Virus record (IMG/VR): IMGVR_UViG_3300049629_000025
Coordinates: 1-37,229 of that record
Direction: 5' to 3' (one strand)
DNA: 37,229 nt
From: a virus
Below, piece after piece: positions 8,748 through 14,698 of the stretch (its first letter is position 1; every line of letters begins with the position of its first letter). The notes beneath the pieces are model-generated. The model was given only the letters and a program-made list of their open reading frames with translations, did no database searches and had not been told where the DNA came from. Position numbers and translations under genes: made by a program.

Positions 8748-11080
8748 TATTTACCTCTTTTTAATTCGTCTACTTCATTTTTGAGGTCTTTGATTGCTTC
8801 AATTAACAAAGCCACAATTCTATCATATTTAACCGCCTTAGTGCCGTCTTCTTTAGTTGCAACTACTTCAGGCAAAACCTTTTCAATGTTTTGAGCAATA
8901 ACGCCGACATCATGTCTACGGATAAAGTATCCATCTTCACCACCACGAGCATCCATGAATTCCTGGGTCCAATCAAATTCTACGCCGTCAACAGCCATAA
9001 CTTTTTCAAGAGCGTTTTCAATTGGTTTTACATTTTCTTTGAAGATGGCGTCTGAAGTATAATAAGCTGTGATGTTATTATTTGCTCTAATTTCGCCAGC
9101 AGTTCCGGAAGCAGCAGTACCAACACCAATTGAATTAAATTGTGAGTTCTGCGAAGTAGAAGTGAATGTTGCAGCACTTCCATCAATCGAGACGCCTGTG
9201 AGAGTTTGAGACCCTGTTGTTCTATTAATTGTCAGTGAAGTAGTGCCAATAAACATTGTTTGGTTTGTTGCTGCAGCGCCGATCTCACCAAGAGTCCATG
9301 AAACAGCAGCAGATCCATCAACAGATTTACCAGTTGATCCGATAGTAATAGTTCTTGACGTACCCCATGTAGCAGTTGTAATAGCAGCAGAACCATTGAA
9401 GGCGGAACCATTAATGTTTCTAGAAGTAGCCAATGTGGCTGCACTGTTGACGTTAAGATTTCCTTCAGTCTTACCATAAGCTGTAGTGGCATTATTGACG
9501 TTAAGATTTCCTTCAGTCTTACCATAAGCTGTAGTGGCATTATTGACGTTTAGTGTAGCCTCAGTTTTACCATAAGGACCAGTACTATTACCAATTAAAG
9601 TCGTTCCTACGTAATATGATACTGCATTAACGACTGTAGCATTGGCAGTAAATGCAGTTCCAACGGTATGACTAGCAGCGTTCATAGTTCCAGTGTGATA
9701 AACACCAGTGGCATTGGCAATAAGAGATGTTCCAACAGTATGTGACGAACCGTTAACTACACCAGCGTAAACTGGTAGATAAGCAGCGACATTGGCGTTT
9801 AAGGTAGAATTAAGCTGATAGGAAGCAGCAGCTGTTCCTCCTAGATTTGTGGAGTTATTAGCTGTTAATGCGCTATTTACGTTTAGAGTGCCTTCAGTTT
9901 TACCGTAAGCTGTTGTGGCATTATTAACGTTCAGATTGCCTTCAGTTTTACCATAAGCTGTTGTGGCATTATTGACGTTTAGTGTAGCCTCAGTTTTACC
10001 ATAAGCATACGTAGCATTATTAACGTTAAGATTGCCTTCGGATTTACCGCTAACAAATGACGTATTATTAGCAGATAAAGTTCCAATATATGTTGCATTA
10101 ACATGAACGCCAGTGGCATTTACTACAGTACCAGTTCCTGGAGTAACAAACAATCCTAAAGAATTGGCAGTAATACCATTATTAGCTAGAACAGAAACCG
10201 TTCCGGATGTCGTGAATGGACCGCCAGTTAGACCGTTACCAGTGCCAACAGAAGTTACAGTTCCTGCATTAACGTCATCAGCAGCCCAATAAGTGGCTGT
10301 ACCATTAGAGTGAAGAACTTGGCCAGCGGTTCCGTAAGTGCCATTAGCAGAAAGGCCAGAACCTAATATTAGGTTAGCATTATACGTATAAACACCAGAT
10401 ATTGTAAATGCCGCAGTGGTATTAACAACATTAGCTGGCATTCGAGCGTATGGAAGAACGCCTGTGGTTATATTAGTAGCATTGGTGTAAAAAGAACCAG
10501 GTTGGCTGTTTAAATTAGTGGCATTAGTTGCCTGCACAGCACTGTTAACATTTAGAGTAGCTTCTGTTTTACCATAAGGTCCAGTAGCATTACCGATTAA
10601 TGTTGCGCCAACATAATATGAAACAGCATTAACTACTGTAGCATTAGCAGTAAAGGCAGTTCCAACAGTATGACTAGCAGCATTAACGATACCAGTGTAA
10701 ACACCAGTAGCGTTAGCAACAGTAGAAGTGCCAACAGTATGACTAGCAGCATTAACGATACCAGTGTAAACACCAGTAGCGTTAGCAACAGTAGAAGTGC
10801 CAACTGTATGACTAGCAGCGTTCATAGTTCCAGTATGATACACACCAGTAGTATTGGCGATAAAAGTTGTTCCGACAGAAACACTAGTGCTGGTATTAGC
10901 GAAACCAACAATCGTTGTATTTCCGAGATAAACATCCCCTATAGTAGAAAGACGATGGGTGGGAGACGAATTATTGATGCCCACATTACCTGTAGCGGTA
11001 ACAGTAACTGCTGTTCCTAGTAAGGTGGTATTTGAGCCTGTTTCTAGACCGTTCTTTACGACGAAATTTTTATCTGCCAT
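8747..11080 (-). CDS. Long tail fibre with C-terminal S74 self-cleaving chaperone
   Basis: This is a 777-residue fibre. Residues 1-60 include a GNVGINNSSPTHRLS motif. The body is built of repeats: a 23-residue type (VNAASHTVGTSTVANATG followed by VYTG) and a 16-residue type (YGKTEGNLNVNNATTA). Between them lies a unique block, QVLHSNGTATYWAADD followed by VTSVGTGNGLTGG. Residues 676-777 form a peptidase-S74 intramolecular chaperone: S676-D677 at the expected self-cleavage site, K681 five residues after the serine as in known members, then DGVEFDW, HDVGVIAQNIEKVLPE and KYDRIVALLIEAIKDL. This domain drives trimerisation and is then cut off. The gene precedes the polyglycine tip protein, so the pair is a good candidate for the main receptor-binding fibre. 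The ATG at 11080 follows GGGAA. Confidence 0.9.
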   Translation of the reverse strand: MADKNFVVKNGLETGSNTTLLGTAVTVTATGNVGINNSSPTHRLSTIGDVYLGNTTIVGFANTSTSVSVGTTFIANTTGVYHTGTMNAASHTVGTSTVANATGVYTGIVNAASHTVGTSTVANATGVYTGIVNAASHTVGTAFTANATVVNAVSYYVGATLIGNATGPYGKTEATLNVNSAVQATNATNLNSQPGSFYTNATNITTGVLPYARMPANVVNTTAAFTISGVYTYNANLILGSGLSANGTYGTAGQVLHSNGTATYWAADDVNAGTVTSVGTGNGLTGGPFTTSGTVSVLANNGITANSLGLFVTPGTGTVVNATGVHVNATYIGTLSANNTSFVSGKSEGNLNVNNATYAYGKTEATLNVNNATTAYGKTEGNLNVNNATTAYGKTEGTLNVNSALTANNSTNLGGTAAASYQLNSTLNANVAAYLPVYAGVVNGSSHTVGTSLIANATGVYHTGTMNAASHTVGTAFTANATVVNAVSYYVGTTLIGNSTGPYGKTEATLNVNNATTAYGKTEGNLNVNNATTAYGKTEGNLNVNSAATLATSRNINGSAFNGSAAITTATWGTSRTITIGSTGKSVDGSAAVSWTLGEIGAAATNQTMFIGTTSLTINRTTGSQTLTGVSIDGSAATFTSTSQNSQFNSIGVGTAASGTAGEIRANNNITAYYTSDAIFKENVKPIENALEKVMAVDGVEFDWTQEFMDARGGEDGYFIRRHDVGVIAQNIEKVLPEVVATKEDGTKAVKYDRIVALLIEAIKDLKNEVDELKRGK
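9447..9542 (-). repeat. Exact 48-base tandem repeat, two copies
   Basis: Two identical 48-base units (9447-9494 and 9495-9542) encode the 16-residue fibre repeat YGKTEGNLNVNNATTA. A third, diverged unit follows from 9543, and further copies recur near 9890-10050 in the same gene. Identity at the DNA level, not only in protein, points to recent duplication or ongoing exchange. Confidence 0.9.
10662..10799 (-). repeat. Exact 69-base tandem repeat, two copies
   Basis: Two identical 69-base units (10662-10730 and 10731-10799) encode a 23-residue unit, VNAASHTVGTSTVANATG followed by VYTGI. A third partial unit follows with the first mismatch at 10805. They lie near the N-terminal end of the S74 fibre and would let its length change in steps of 23 residues. 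Confidence 0.92.
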
Positions 11081-11160
11081 GGTTCCCTGTCCCCTATGGT
11101 GTTGTTTTTTTAATATTTAGTCATATCGAAGGTTAGATTGCTCGCTCTATGTTGTAAATA

Positions 11161-11168
11161 GATTTATA
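11161..11168 (-). promoter_or_regulatory. Probable late promoter before the S74 fibre (TATAAATC)
   Basis: The minus strand reads TATAAATC, seven of eight bases of the T4 late consensus, immediately after a strong hairpin. It is about 80 bases before the fibre ATG at 11080. The leader between them (11081-11160) has no open frame that I can support. Confidence 0.5.
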
Positions 11169-11170
11169 AA

Positions 11171-11193
11171 ATGCCGTTCTTCAAGAACGGCAT
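11171..11193 (-). terminator. Strong hairpin, probable transcription terminator
   Basis: The arms GCCGTTC and GAACGGC, extended by AT pairs, form a near-perfect inverted repeat of up to 11 base pairs around a very small centre. On the minus strand it is followed by TTTATAAATC, a weak T tract. It begins eight bases after the stop codon of the 59-residue gene, where a terminator is expected. The short T tract leaves open an RNA-stabilising or processing role. Confidence 0.65.
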
Positions 11194-11200
11194 CACAGTA

Positions 11201-11380
11201 TTATTTAATGACTTTATCTGCAAGAGGACCAGCTGGAGGTGACGCTCTTAATTGTGCGTCAGCCTGTTTCTGGACTTCTGTGAAAGTTATCAGAACAGTT
11301 TCTAATGGTAGTTTAGAAAGCCCAAGCATCACAATATTTAGCTGTTCAATCGTCAATTCAAGTTTAACATTCTTATCCAT
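11201..11380 (-). CDS. Small conserved-type tail-region protein, 59 residues
   Basis: This short gene reads MDKNVKLELTIEQLNIVMLG, then LSKLPLETVLITFTEVQKQA, then a Pro/Ala-rich tail ending KVIK. The pattern of an N-terminal ELTIEQLN strand-helix, a LPLETV turn and an amphipathic VQKQADAQL helix is one I recognise from short frames scattered among fibre genes of T4 relatives, where it has no assigned function. Its stop at 11201 is followed by the hairpin at 11171-11193. A Shine-Dalgarno GGAGA stands before the ATG. It lies 19 bases after the stop of the 119-residue gene and probably shares its transcript. Confidence 0.8.
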   Translation of the reverse strand: MDKNVKLELTIEQLNIVMLGLSKLPLETVLITFTEVQKQADAQLRASPPAGPLADKVIK

Positions 11381-11399
11381 AATTTACTGTCTCCTTATT

Positions 11400-11759
11400 T
11401 TAGGTATTGCTAATCGCCGTATTTGGCGCTGGTGCCCATGGTAGAGTTGCATCTACTACAGGATTCTTCTTATCGTCGATTTGTTTCTGTATCTGTTCGT
11501 TAACATGTTCTTCGTATTGTCCAACAACCACTGCTTTGATCCAAGTAAGAACGTCGTCTTCAGTCAAATCTGAAAATGGAATGAAAGAAGTATTAGCTGG
11601 CATATTATTGGAAGAAAATGGAGTTGCTCCAGAAAATTCTCCATCAAGATCGCCTTCAGTCCCTATTTTCTTCCAATATGTCTGCACGACAACATCGGAA
11701 GTATTAGCAACAGTTGTAGTTTTTAATCCGGTTACTTTCCAAGAATATGTTACCGCCAT
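11400..11759 (-). CDS. Small conserved phage protein (DUF7936-like)
   Basis: The 119 residues begin MAVTYSWKVTGLKT and contain VVVQTYWKKIG, an Asn/Ser-rich loop, FIPFSDLTEDDVLTWIKAVV, then a helix EEHVNEQIQKQIDDKKNP and the ending TLPWAPAPN. The combination of a beta-rich front (tW-v), a PF-DLTE-DV-W helix and a C-terminal LPW motif matches a family widespread in marine phages that I believe is DUF7936, function unknown. It is usually found in tail and fibre gene neighbourhoods. The gene has a late-promoter-like octamer 28 bases upstream and stands at the head of a short unit with the 59-residue gene. Confidence 0.82.
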   Translation of the reverse strand: MAVTYSWKVTGLKTTTVANTSDVVVQTYWKKIGTEGDLDGEFSGATPFSSNNMPANTSFIPFSDLTEDDVLTWIKAVVVGQYEEHVNEQIQKQIDDKKNPVVDATLPWAPAPNTAISNT

Positions 11760-11786
11760 TTTATCCTCTTAGATTATGTTTTAAGT

Positions 11787-11794
11787 TATTTATT
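11787..11794 (-). promoter_or_regulatory. T4-type late promoter (AATAAATA) before the 119-residue gene
   Basis: The minus strand reads AATAAATA, 28 bases before the ATG at 11759. It overlaps the stop codon (11790-11792) of the upstream gene, the same arrangement as between gp18 and gp19. Confidence 0.55.
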
Positions 11795-12035
11795 GTAATC
11801 CTAATGCTTGTTTCAATTCATCAATAGTTAGACCAACACGCTGCAGTTTTTCCTGAACTGTTGGTTCTGGTAATGGTTCTGGTAATGGTTCAGGCTCTTC
11901 TGGTTTGTTACCTTTTTTTAACCATGCCTGATATTCTGCCCATTCTTCTGGATTATTGGGACCTAATATCATACCATCTGTTAGTCTTACAACCGCATTT
12001 GTATGGAGCCTTGATTTATAATTAAGTTTTGTCAT
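11790..12035 (-). CDS. Small proline-rich tail-region protein, 81 residues
   Basis: The protein reads MTKLNYKSRLHTNAVVRLTD followed by GMILGPNNPEEWAEYQAWLK. It then has an acidic Pro-Glu repeat (EPEPLPEPLPEPT, about residues 47-59) and a C-terminal helix QEKLQRVGLTIDELKQALGL. The NPEEWAEYQAWLKKGN motif is common in short proteins accompanying phage fibres, including C-terminal parts of fibre-assembly helpers, and the VGLTIDELK ending is likewise common. It may be a fibre chaperone fragment or linker; I cannot assign a function. Its ATG overlaps the stop of the upstream 194-residue gene (TAATG). Confidence 0.78.
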   Translation of the reverse strand: MTKLNYKSRLHTNAVVRLTDGMILGPNNPEEWAEYQAWLKKGNKPEEPEPLPEPLPEPTVQEKLQRVGLTIDELKQALGLQ

Positions 12036-12619
12036 TAGTTATATCCATATGCTCTTACTGTCCCTGTGATGTTTCCTGATGATGCATACATTTGAAATCC
12101 GGTTATAGCAACCGTTGATGCTGTATACCATCCTCCACCAATATACAAAGCAGTATATCCTGTCGTGTATGTCGGACCATTAACCTTGTAATCCCAAGTT
12201 TTATAAGTAGAACCCGTCACATTATAAAGATACATAGTACCACATATACCAGATCCGCCAGTGGCTGTTGTAATGAAATATGACGGATAAGTCATTGATA
12301 ATTGTGTTGCTGACACTGAATGGAATGCACCAGTATTATTATTGAATATACCATAACCCATACTTTGATATCCAGCCGCTGCGTTGAGATATGCGCCGCC
12401 ACCATATAACTGAAAATAAAGAGTCACCGACTGAGTTACAGGCAACAGATTTTCAAACACCAATTCGTAATTTCTATAACCAGAAAGAACAGTAGTAGCG
12501 AGAGAAGCGACATTCGTGCCGGTGATCGTAGTAACCAAGTTTCTTGATCCATTACCGGTTGCCACAATACTGTTATCCGGATATGTGATACCACTGGTGC
12601 CGTTTATAGTGATCGCCAT
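12035..12619 (-). CDS. Small beta-rich tail protein, possible receptor-binding domain
   Basis: The 194 residues start MAITINGTSGITYPDNSIVA, the short leader seen on many phage tail-tip proteins. After it comes a single beta-rich domain (about residues 30-194), full of Tyr, Gly, Thr and Ser, with LSGYRNYELVFENLLPVTQS, TLYFQLYGGG, YKTWDYKVNG and the ending TGTVRAYGYN. The GYRNYELVFENL block and the final AYGYN strand are typical of a compact beta-sandwich found at phage tail tips. A carbohydrate- or receptor-binding role is inferred from fold type and place. It lies between two small genes that look like fibre-assembly helpers. Confidence 0.8.
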   Translation of the reverse strand: MAITINGTSGITYPDNSIVATGNGSRNLVTTITGTNVASLATTVLSGYRNYELVFENLLPVTQSVTLYFQLYGGGAYLNAAAGYQSMGYGIFNNNTGAFHSVSATQLSMTYPSYFITTATGGSGICGTMYLYNVTGSTYKTWDYKVNGPTYTTGYTALYIGGGWYTASTVAITGFQMYASSGNITGTVRAYGYN

Positions 12620-12623
12620 CTAG

Positions 12624-13034
12624 TTACTGCCCACAAGTAAGCGTTAAAAGTTCTTCAAGAGTAGTCGTAGAATCCACTACCTGAGTAATGTTACGAAGGC
12701 GGTTCTTTTCAGCAACAATAGCAGTTGTATCAGCACCAGTTTCCTGTGCCTTCATGAAAAGAACATCTTGTGCTGCTAGTAGAGGAGCACGTTCGTTTCT
12801 TAGGCGAACCTTGGTGATCTCTCTTGCTTTATCAATATTGACAGTGATTGTATTAGCATCCATTTCCCAAGCATCAGAAAACTCTGGATGTTCTGGAAGA
12901 TCAGAGGTATCAACAATACGAGCAAAGTTACCTAGGCCGCCTTTGTCTAAAATCTCTTGTGGTGTAAATTCTTTGGAAGGTGAGGTGATAGAAACACCGC
13001 CCTGTCCGTTTTGTGATATAATAACTTCAGCCAT
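12624..13034 (-). CDS. Probable fibre-associated helper protein, 136 residues
   Basis: The N-terminus (MAEVIISQNGQGGVSITSPS followed by KEFTPQEILDKGG) is unassigned. The C-terminal half carries a block shared with the 258-residue gene at 13425-14201: SDAWEMDANTITVNIDKARE, then KVRLRNERAPLLAAQDVLFM, KAQETG, and LRNITQVVDSTTTLEELLT. The order 'AW, then ID-KA, then R-R--R--L---D--F, then LR-IT' is a helical module I have seen in many short proteins beside fibre genes of T4 relatives. It resembles the helical arm of tail-fibre assembly proteins. Function is inferred. The next gene starts five bases downstream. Confidence 0.78.
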   Translation of the reverse strand: MAEVIISQNGQGGVSITSPSKEFTPQEILDKGGLGNFARIVDTSDLPEHPEFSDAWEMDANTITVNIDKAREITKVRLRNERAPLLAAQDVLFMKAQETGADTTAIVAEKNRLRNITQVVDSTTTLEELLTLTCGQ

Positions 13035-13059
13035 TATTTTGATTTCTCCTATTGAATTT

Positions 13060-13425
13060 TTACCGAACTACGTTACAATTGATGTTAGGTGCGTCGGAAC
13101 TAGTTGAATTGCCGGCGGAAGATTGTATTCTAACAACTGAGGCACTGACATAAGAAAATAGAGTAAGTGCTTCTGAGTTAACTCCCTTTGGACCAGTAAT
13201 ACCGGAAGCACAATAATTAACGTCTGTTAAAGCAGTAGTAAAATTCATGCTGTAGTCGCCGGAACCGTTATAAGTTACTGAAGACACATTAAATGAGGCA
13301 CGAACAGAATATGGAGAATTTCCTTTATAATTCATCCATGCTTTTAAACTACCTCTGATAATATTAGTAGCACTAGTGCTATTTGTTTCATCTGATATTG
13401 TGCTTACTGTTAATGTACCTGCCAT
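13060..13425 (-). CDS. Small beta-rich tail protein, copy A of a paralogous pair
   Basis: The 121 residues begin MAGTLTVSTISDETNS and contain the core SLKAWMNYKG, then VRASFNVSSVTYNGSGDYSM, NFTTALTDVNY and a final strand NINCNVVR. The pattern AW-NF-G---IRASFNVSS--R-G-GDYT-N is a beta domain frequent in phage tail-tip proteins. A second copy with the same pattern lies at 14294-14689. Its ATG overlaps the stop of the 258-residue gene (TAATG), so each beta protein flanks that helper. A surface or receptor-binding role is inferred. Confidence 0.82.
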   Translation of the reverse strand: MAGTLTVSTISDETNSTSATNIIRGSLKAWMNYKGNSPYSVRASFNVSSVTYNGSGDYSMNFTTALTDVNYCASGITGPKGVNSEALTLFSYVSASVVRIQSSAGNSTSSDAPNINCNVVR

Positions 13426-14201
13426 TATACTTCCTTAGTGAGATAGTCTGGCCAGACCTTTTCTAGTTCTTCTATGGTTCTGGCTGCTTCTAATTCTGGT
13501 AACTGTGTAACGTCTCTTAGTAATTGCTTACGATTAGCAATGGCCTTTTGATATTCTGGTGTTCCTCTTTCCAACGCTATAAAATACTGCGTGTCAAGTT
13601 TCGGAAACAGTAGTTCTCTAGCCTGTCTCATTCTGTTCTTCCATATATCTTTCGCCTTGTCAATGTCTATAGAGATAAGTTGTTCTTCTGTATCTGATAG
13701 ACGCCACGCATTTCTATATGTCTGGTCTACCGGTATATCTTCCCTTGTAACAATTCTATACATTTGTCGGTTATACTTATAATCAGGATGCCATACTCTT
13801 GCCGGGACATCCTTCTTTAGAATATACTCAATTGCCTCTTCTTCTGTCATAGGGCCGATTGGTTCTGGTAACAAGTATTCTTTATAATCTATAACTTTTT
13901 CGCCAGTGATTCTTTTCTCTAGTCTGATCTGTTGTGCTTCTAAGAATGTTGTTACAATCTTTTCACCATGATCAGTAGTCAATTCTAGTTTCATATTATG
14001 CTGGTGTTCTACTGCTGGTAGAATACCGCCAGCCAAGGCGCAAGTCATCCATTCTGGTGCTACACATACCTCACATACTGGATGATCTGGATATGCAGGG
14101 TCTTCATAAACAATAACATATTTGGATTGATATGGTTCAAGGTTTTCAGACGCCCAATGTAACCTGGTAAACATATCTACATTACGAAAATCTGGTGTCA
14201 C
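13425..14201 (-). CDS. Probable fibre-associated helper protein with GTG start
   Basis: This is a 258-residue protein. The start is GTG at 14201, with AAGGAG eight bases before it; the first in-frame ATG is residue 10 and has no ribosome site. The N-terminal part has Cys and Trp residues (HPVCEVCVAPEWMTCALAGG) that could form a small metal or disulfide site. The middle has KVIDYKEYLLPEPIGPMTEE. The C-terminal half carries the same helical block as the 136-residue gene: RNAWRLSDTEEQLISIDIDK, IWKNRMRQARELLFPKLDTQ, YFIALERG, and KQLLRDVTQLPELEAARTIE. It sits between two paralogous beta proteins, which fits a dedicated folding or attachment helper. No enzyme motif is recognised. Confidence 0.8.
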   Translation of the reverse strand: MTPDFRNVDMFTRLHWASENLEPYQSKYVIVYEDPAYPDHPVCEVCVAPEWMTCALAGGILPAVEHQHNMKLELTTDHGEKIVTTFLEAQQIRLEKRITGEKVIDYKEYLLPEPIGPMTEEEAIEYILKKDVPARVWHPDYKYNRQMYRIVTREDIPVDQTYRNAWRLSDTEEQLISIDIDKAKDIWKNRMRQARELLFPKLDTQYFIALERGTPEYQKAIANRKQLLRDVTQLPELEAARTIEELEKVWPDYLTKEV

Positions 14202-14293
14202 TTAGTTCTCCTTATCTATTAATTATTATATAAACTCTGAAAAAAACAGTTCAAGGGTCGCCAGAAAAATATATAAAGCATTTAATTATAATC
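14202..14293. other. AT-rich intergenic gap without a recognised gene
   Basis: Ninety-two bases separate the 131-residue gene from the GTG-started gene. On the minus strand there is a run of seven T (around 14240) after GCGACCCTTGAACTG, but I find no clear stem before it, and no exact late-promoter octamer. The Shine-Dalgarno AAGGAG for the downstream gene is at its left end. Confidence 0.5.
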
Positions 14294-14689
14294 CTATCTT
14301 ACTAAATTTGTAGAACAATATACAGGATCTCTAGCGCCGCCGCCGCCATCGGATACAAATACTCTAACAAGACTTACGGTGAGTCCCCAACATATAGCTT
14401 GTCCGTCATTAGCACCGCCAGTAGCTGTATTGGTAAACGAATAGTTAGCAACCGCAGAATAATTTGCATCATTAATCGCATTCGAAATATTAACTGTGTA
14501 ATCTCCACCACCATTTCGAACAGCACTGGAAACATTAAAACTCGCTCTAATAACAGCCGAACCTGTTGATCCGTTAAAGTTGCACCAACTTCTACACAAT
14601 CTTCCAATCTCGACACCACTAGAGTTATTAAAAACCGTTGGTGTTGATACTTCCGATCTAATAGTATCTACCGTTACTGTACCTGCCAT
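14294..14689 (-). CDS. Small beta-rich tail protein, copy B of a paralogous pair
   Basis: The 131 residues begin MAGTVTVDTIRSEVSTPTVF and contain RLCRSWCNFNGSTGSAVIRA, SFNVSSAVRNGGGDYTVNIS and NAINDANYSAV, ending YCSTNLVR. The core matches the 121-residue protein at 13060-13425 strand for strand, but the N-terminal linker and the loop before the last strand (SDGGGGARDP) differ. It directly follows the 1216-residue fibre with a nine-base gap, so it may cap or extend that fibre. Tip or receptor-binding function is inferred from the fold pattern and location. Confidence 0.82.
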   Translation of the reverse strand: MAGTVTVDTIRSEVSTPTVFNNSSGVEIGRLCRSWCNFNGSTGSAVIRASFNVSSAVRNGGGDYTVNISNAINDANYSAVANYSFTNTATGGANDGQAICWGLTVSLVRVFVSDGGGGARDPVYCSTNLVR

Positions 14690-14698
14690 ATTATCCTC

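Noticed and set aside
9447-10800. Possible CRISPR array from regularly repeated DNA
   Set aside because: The repeats are in frame, contiguous and encode fibre repeats; there are no unique spacers, palindromic repeat units or cas genes.
12688-13107. Plus-strand open frame of 139 codons
   Set aside because: Antisense to the 136-residue helper gene and the following gap; no family resemblance and no ribosome site.
14202-14293. Terminator in the AT-rich gap
   Set aside because: A run of T is present on the minus strand, but I could not find a convincing stem before it.
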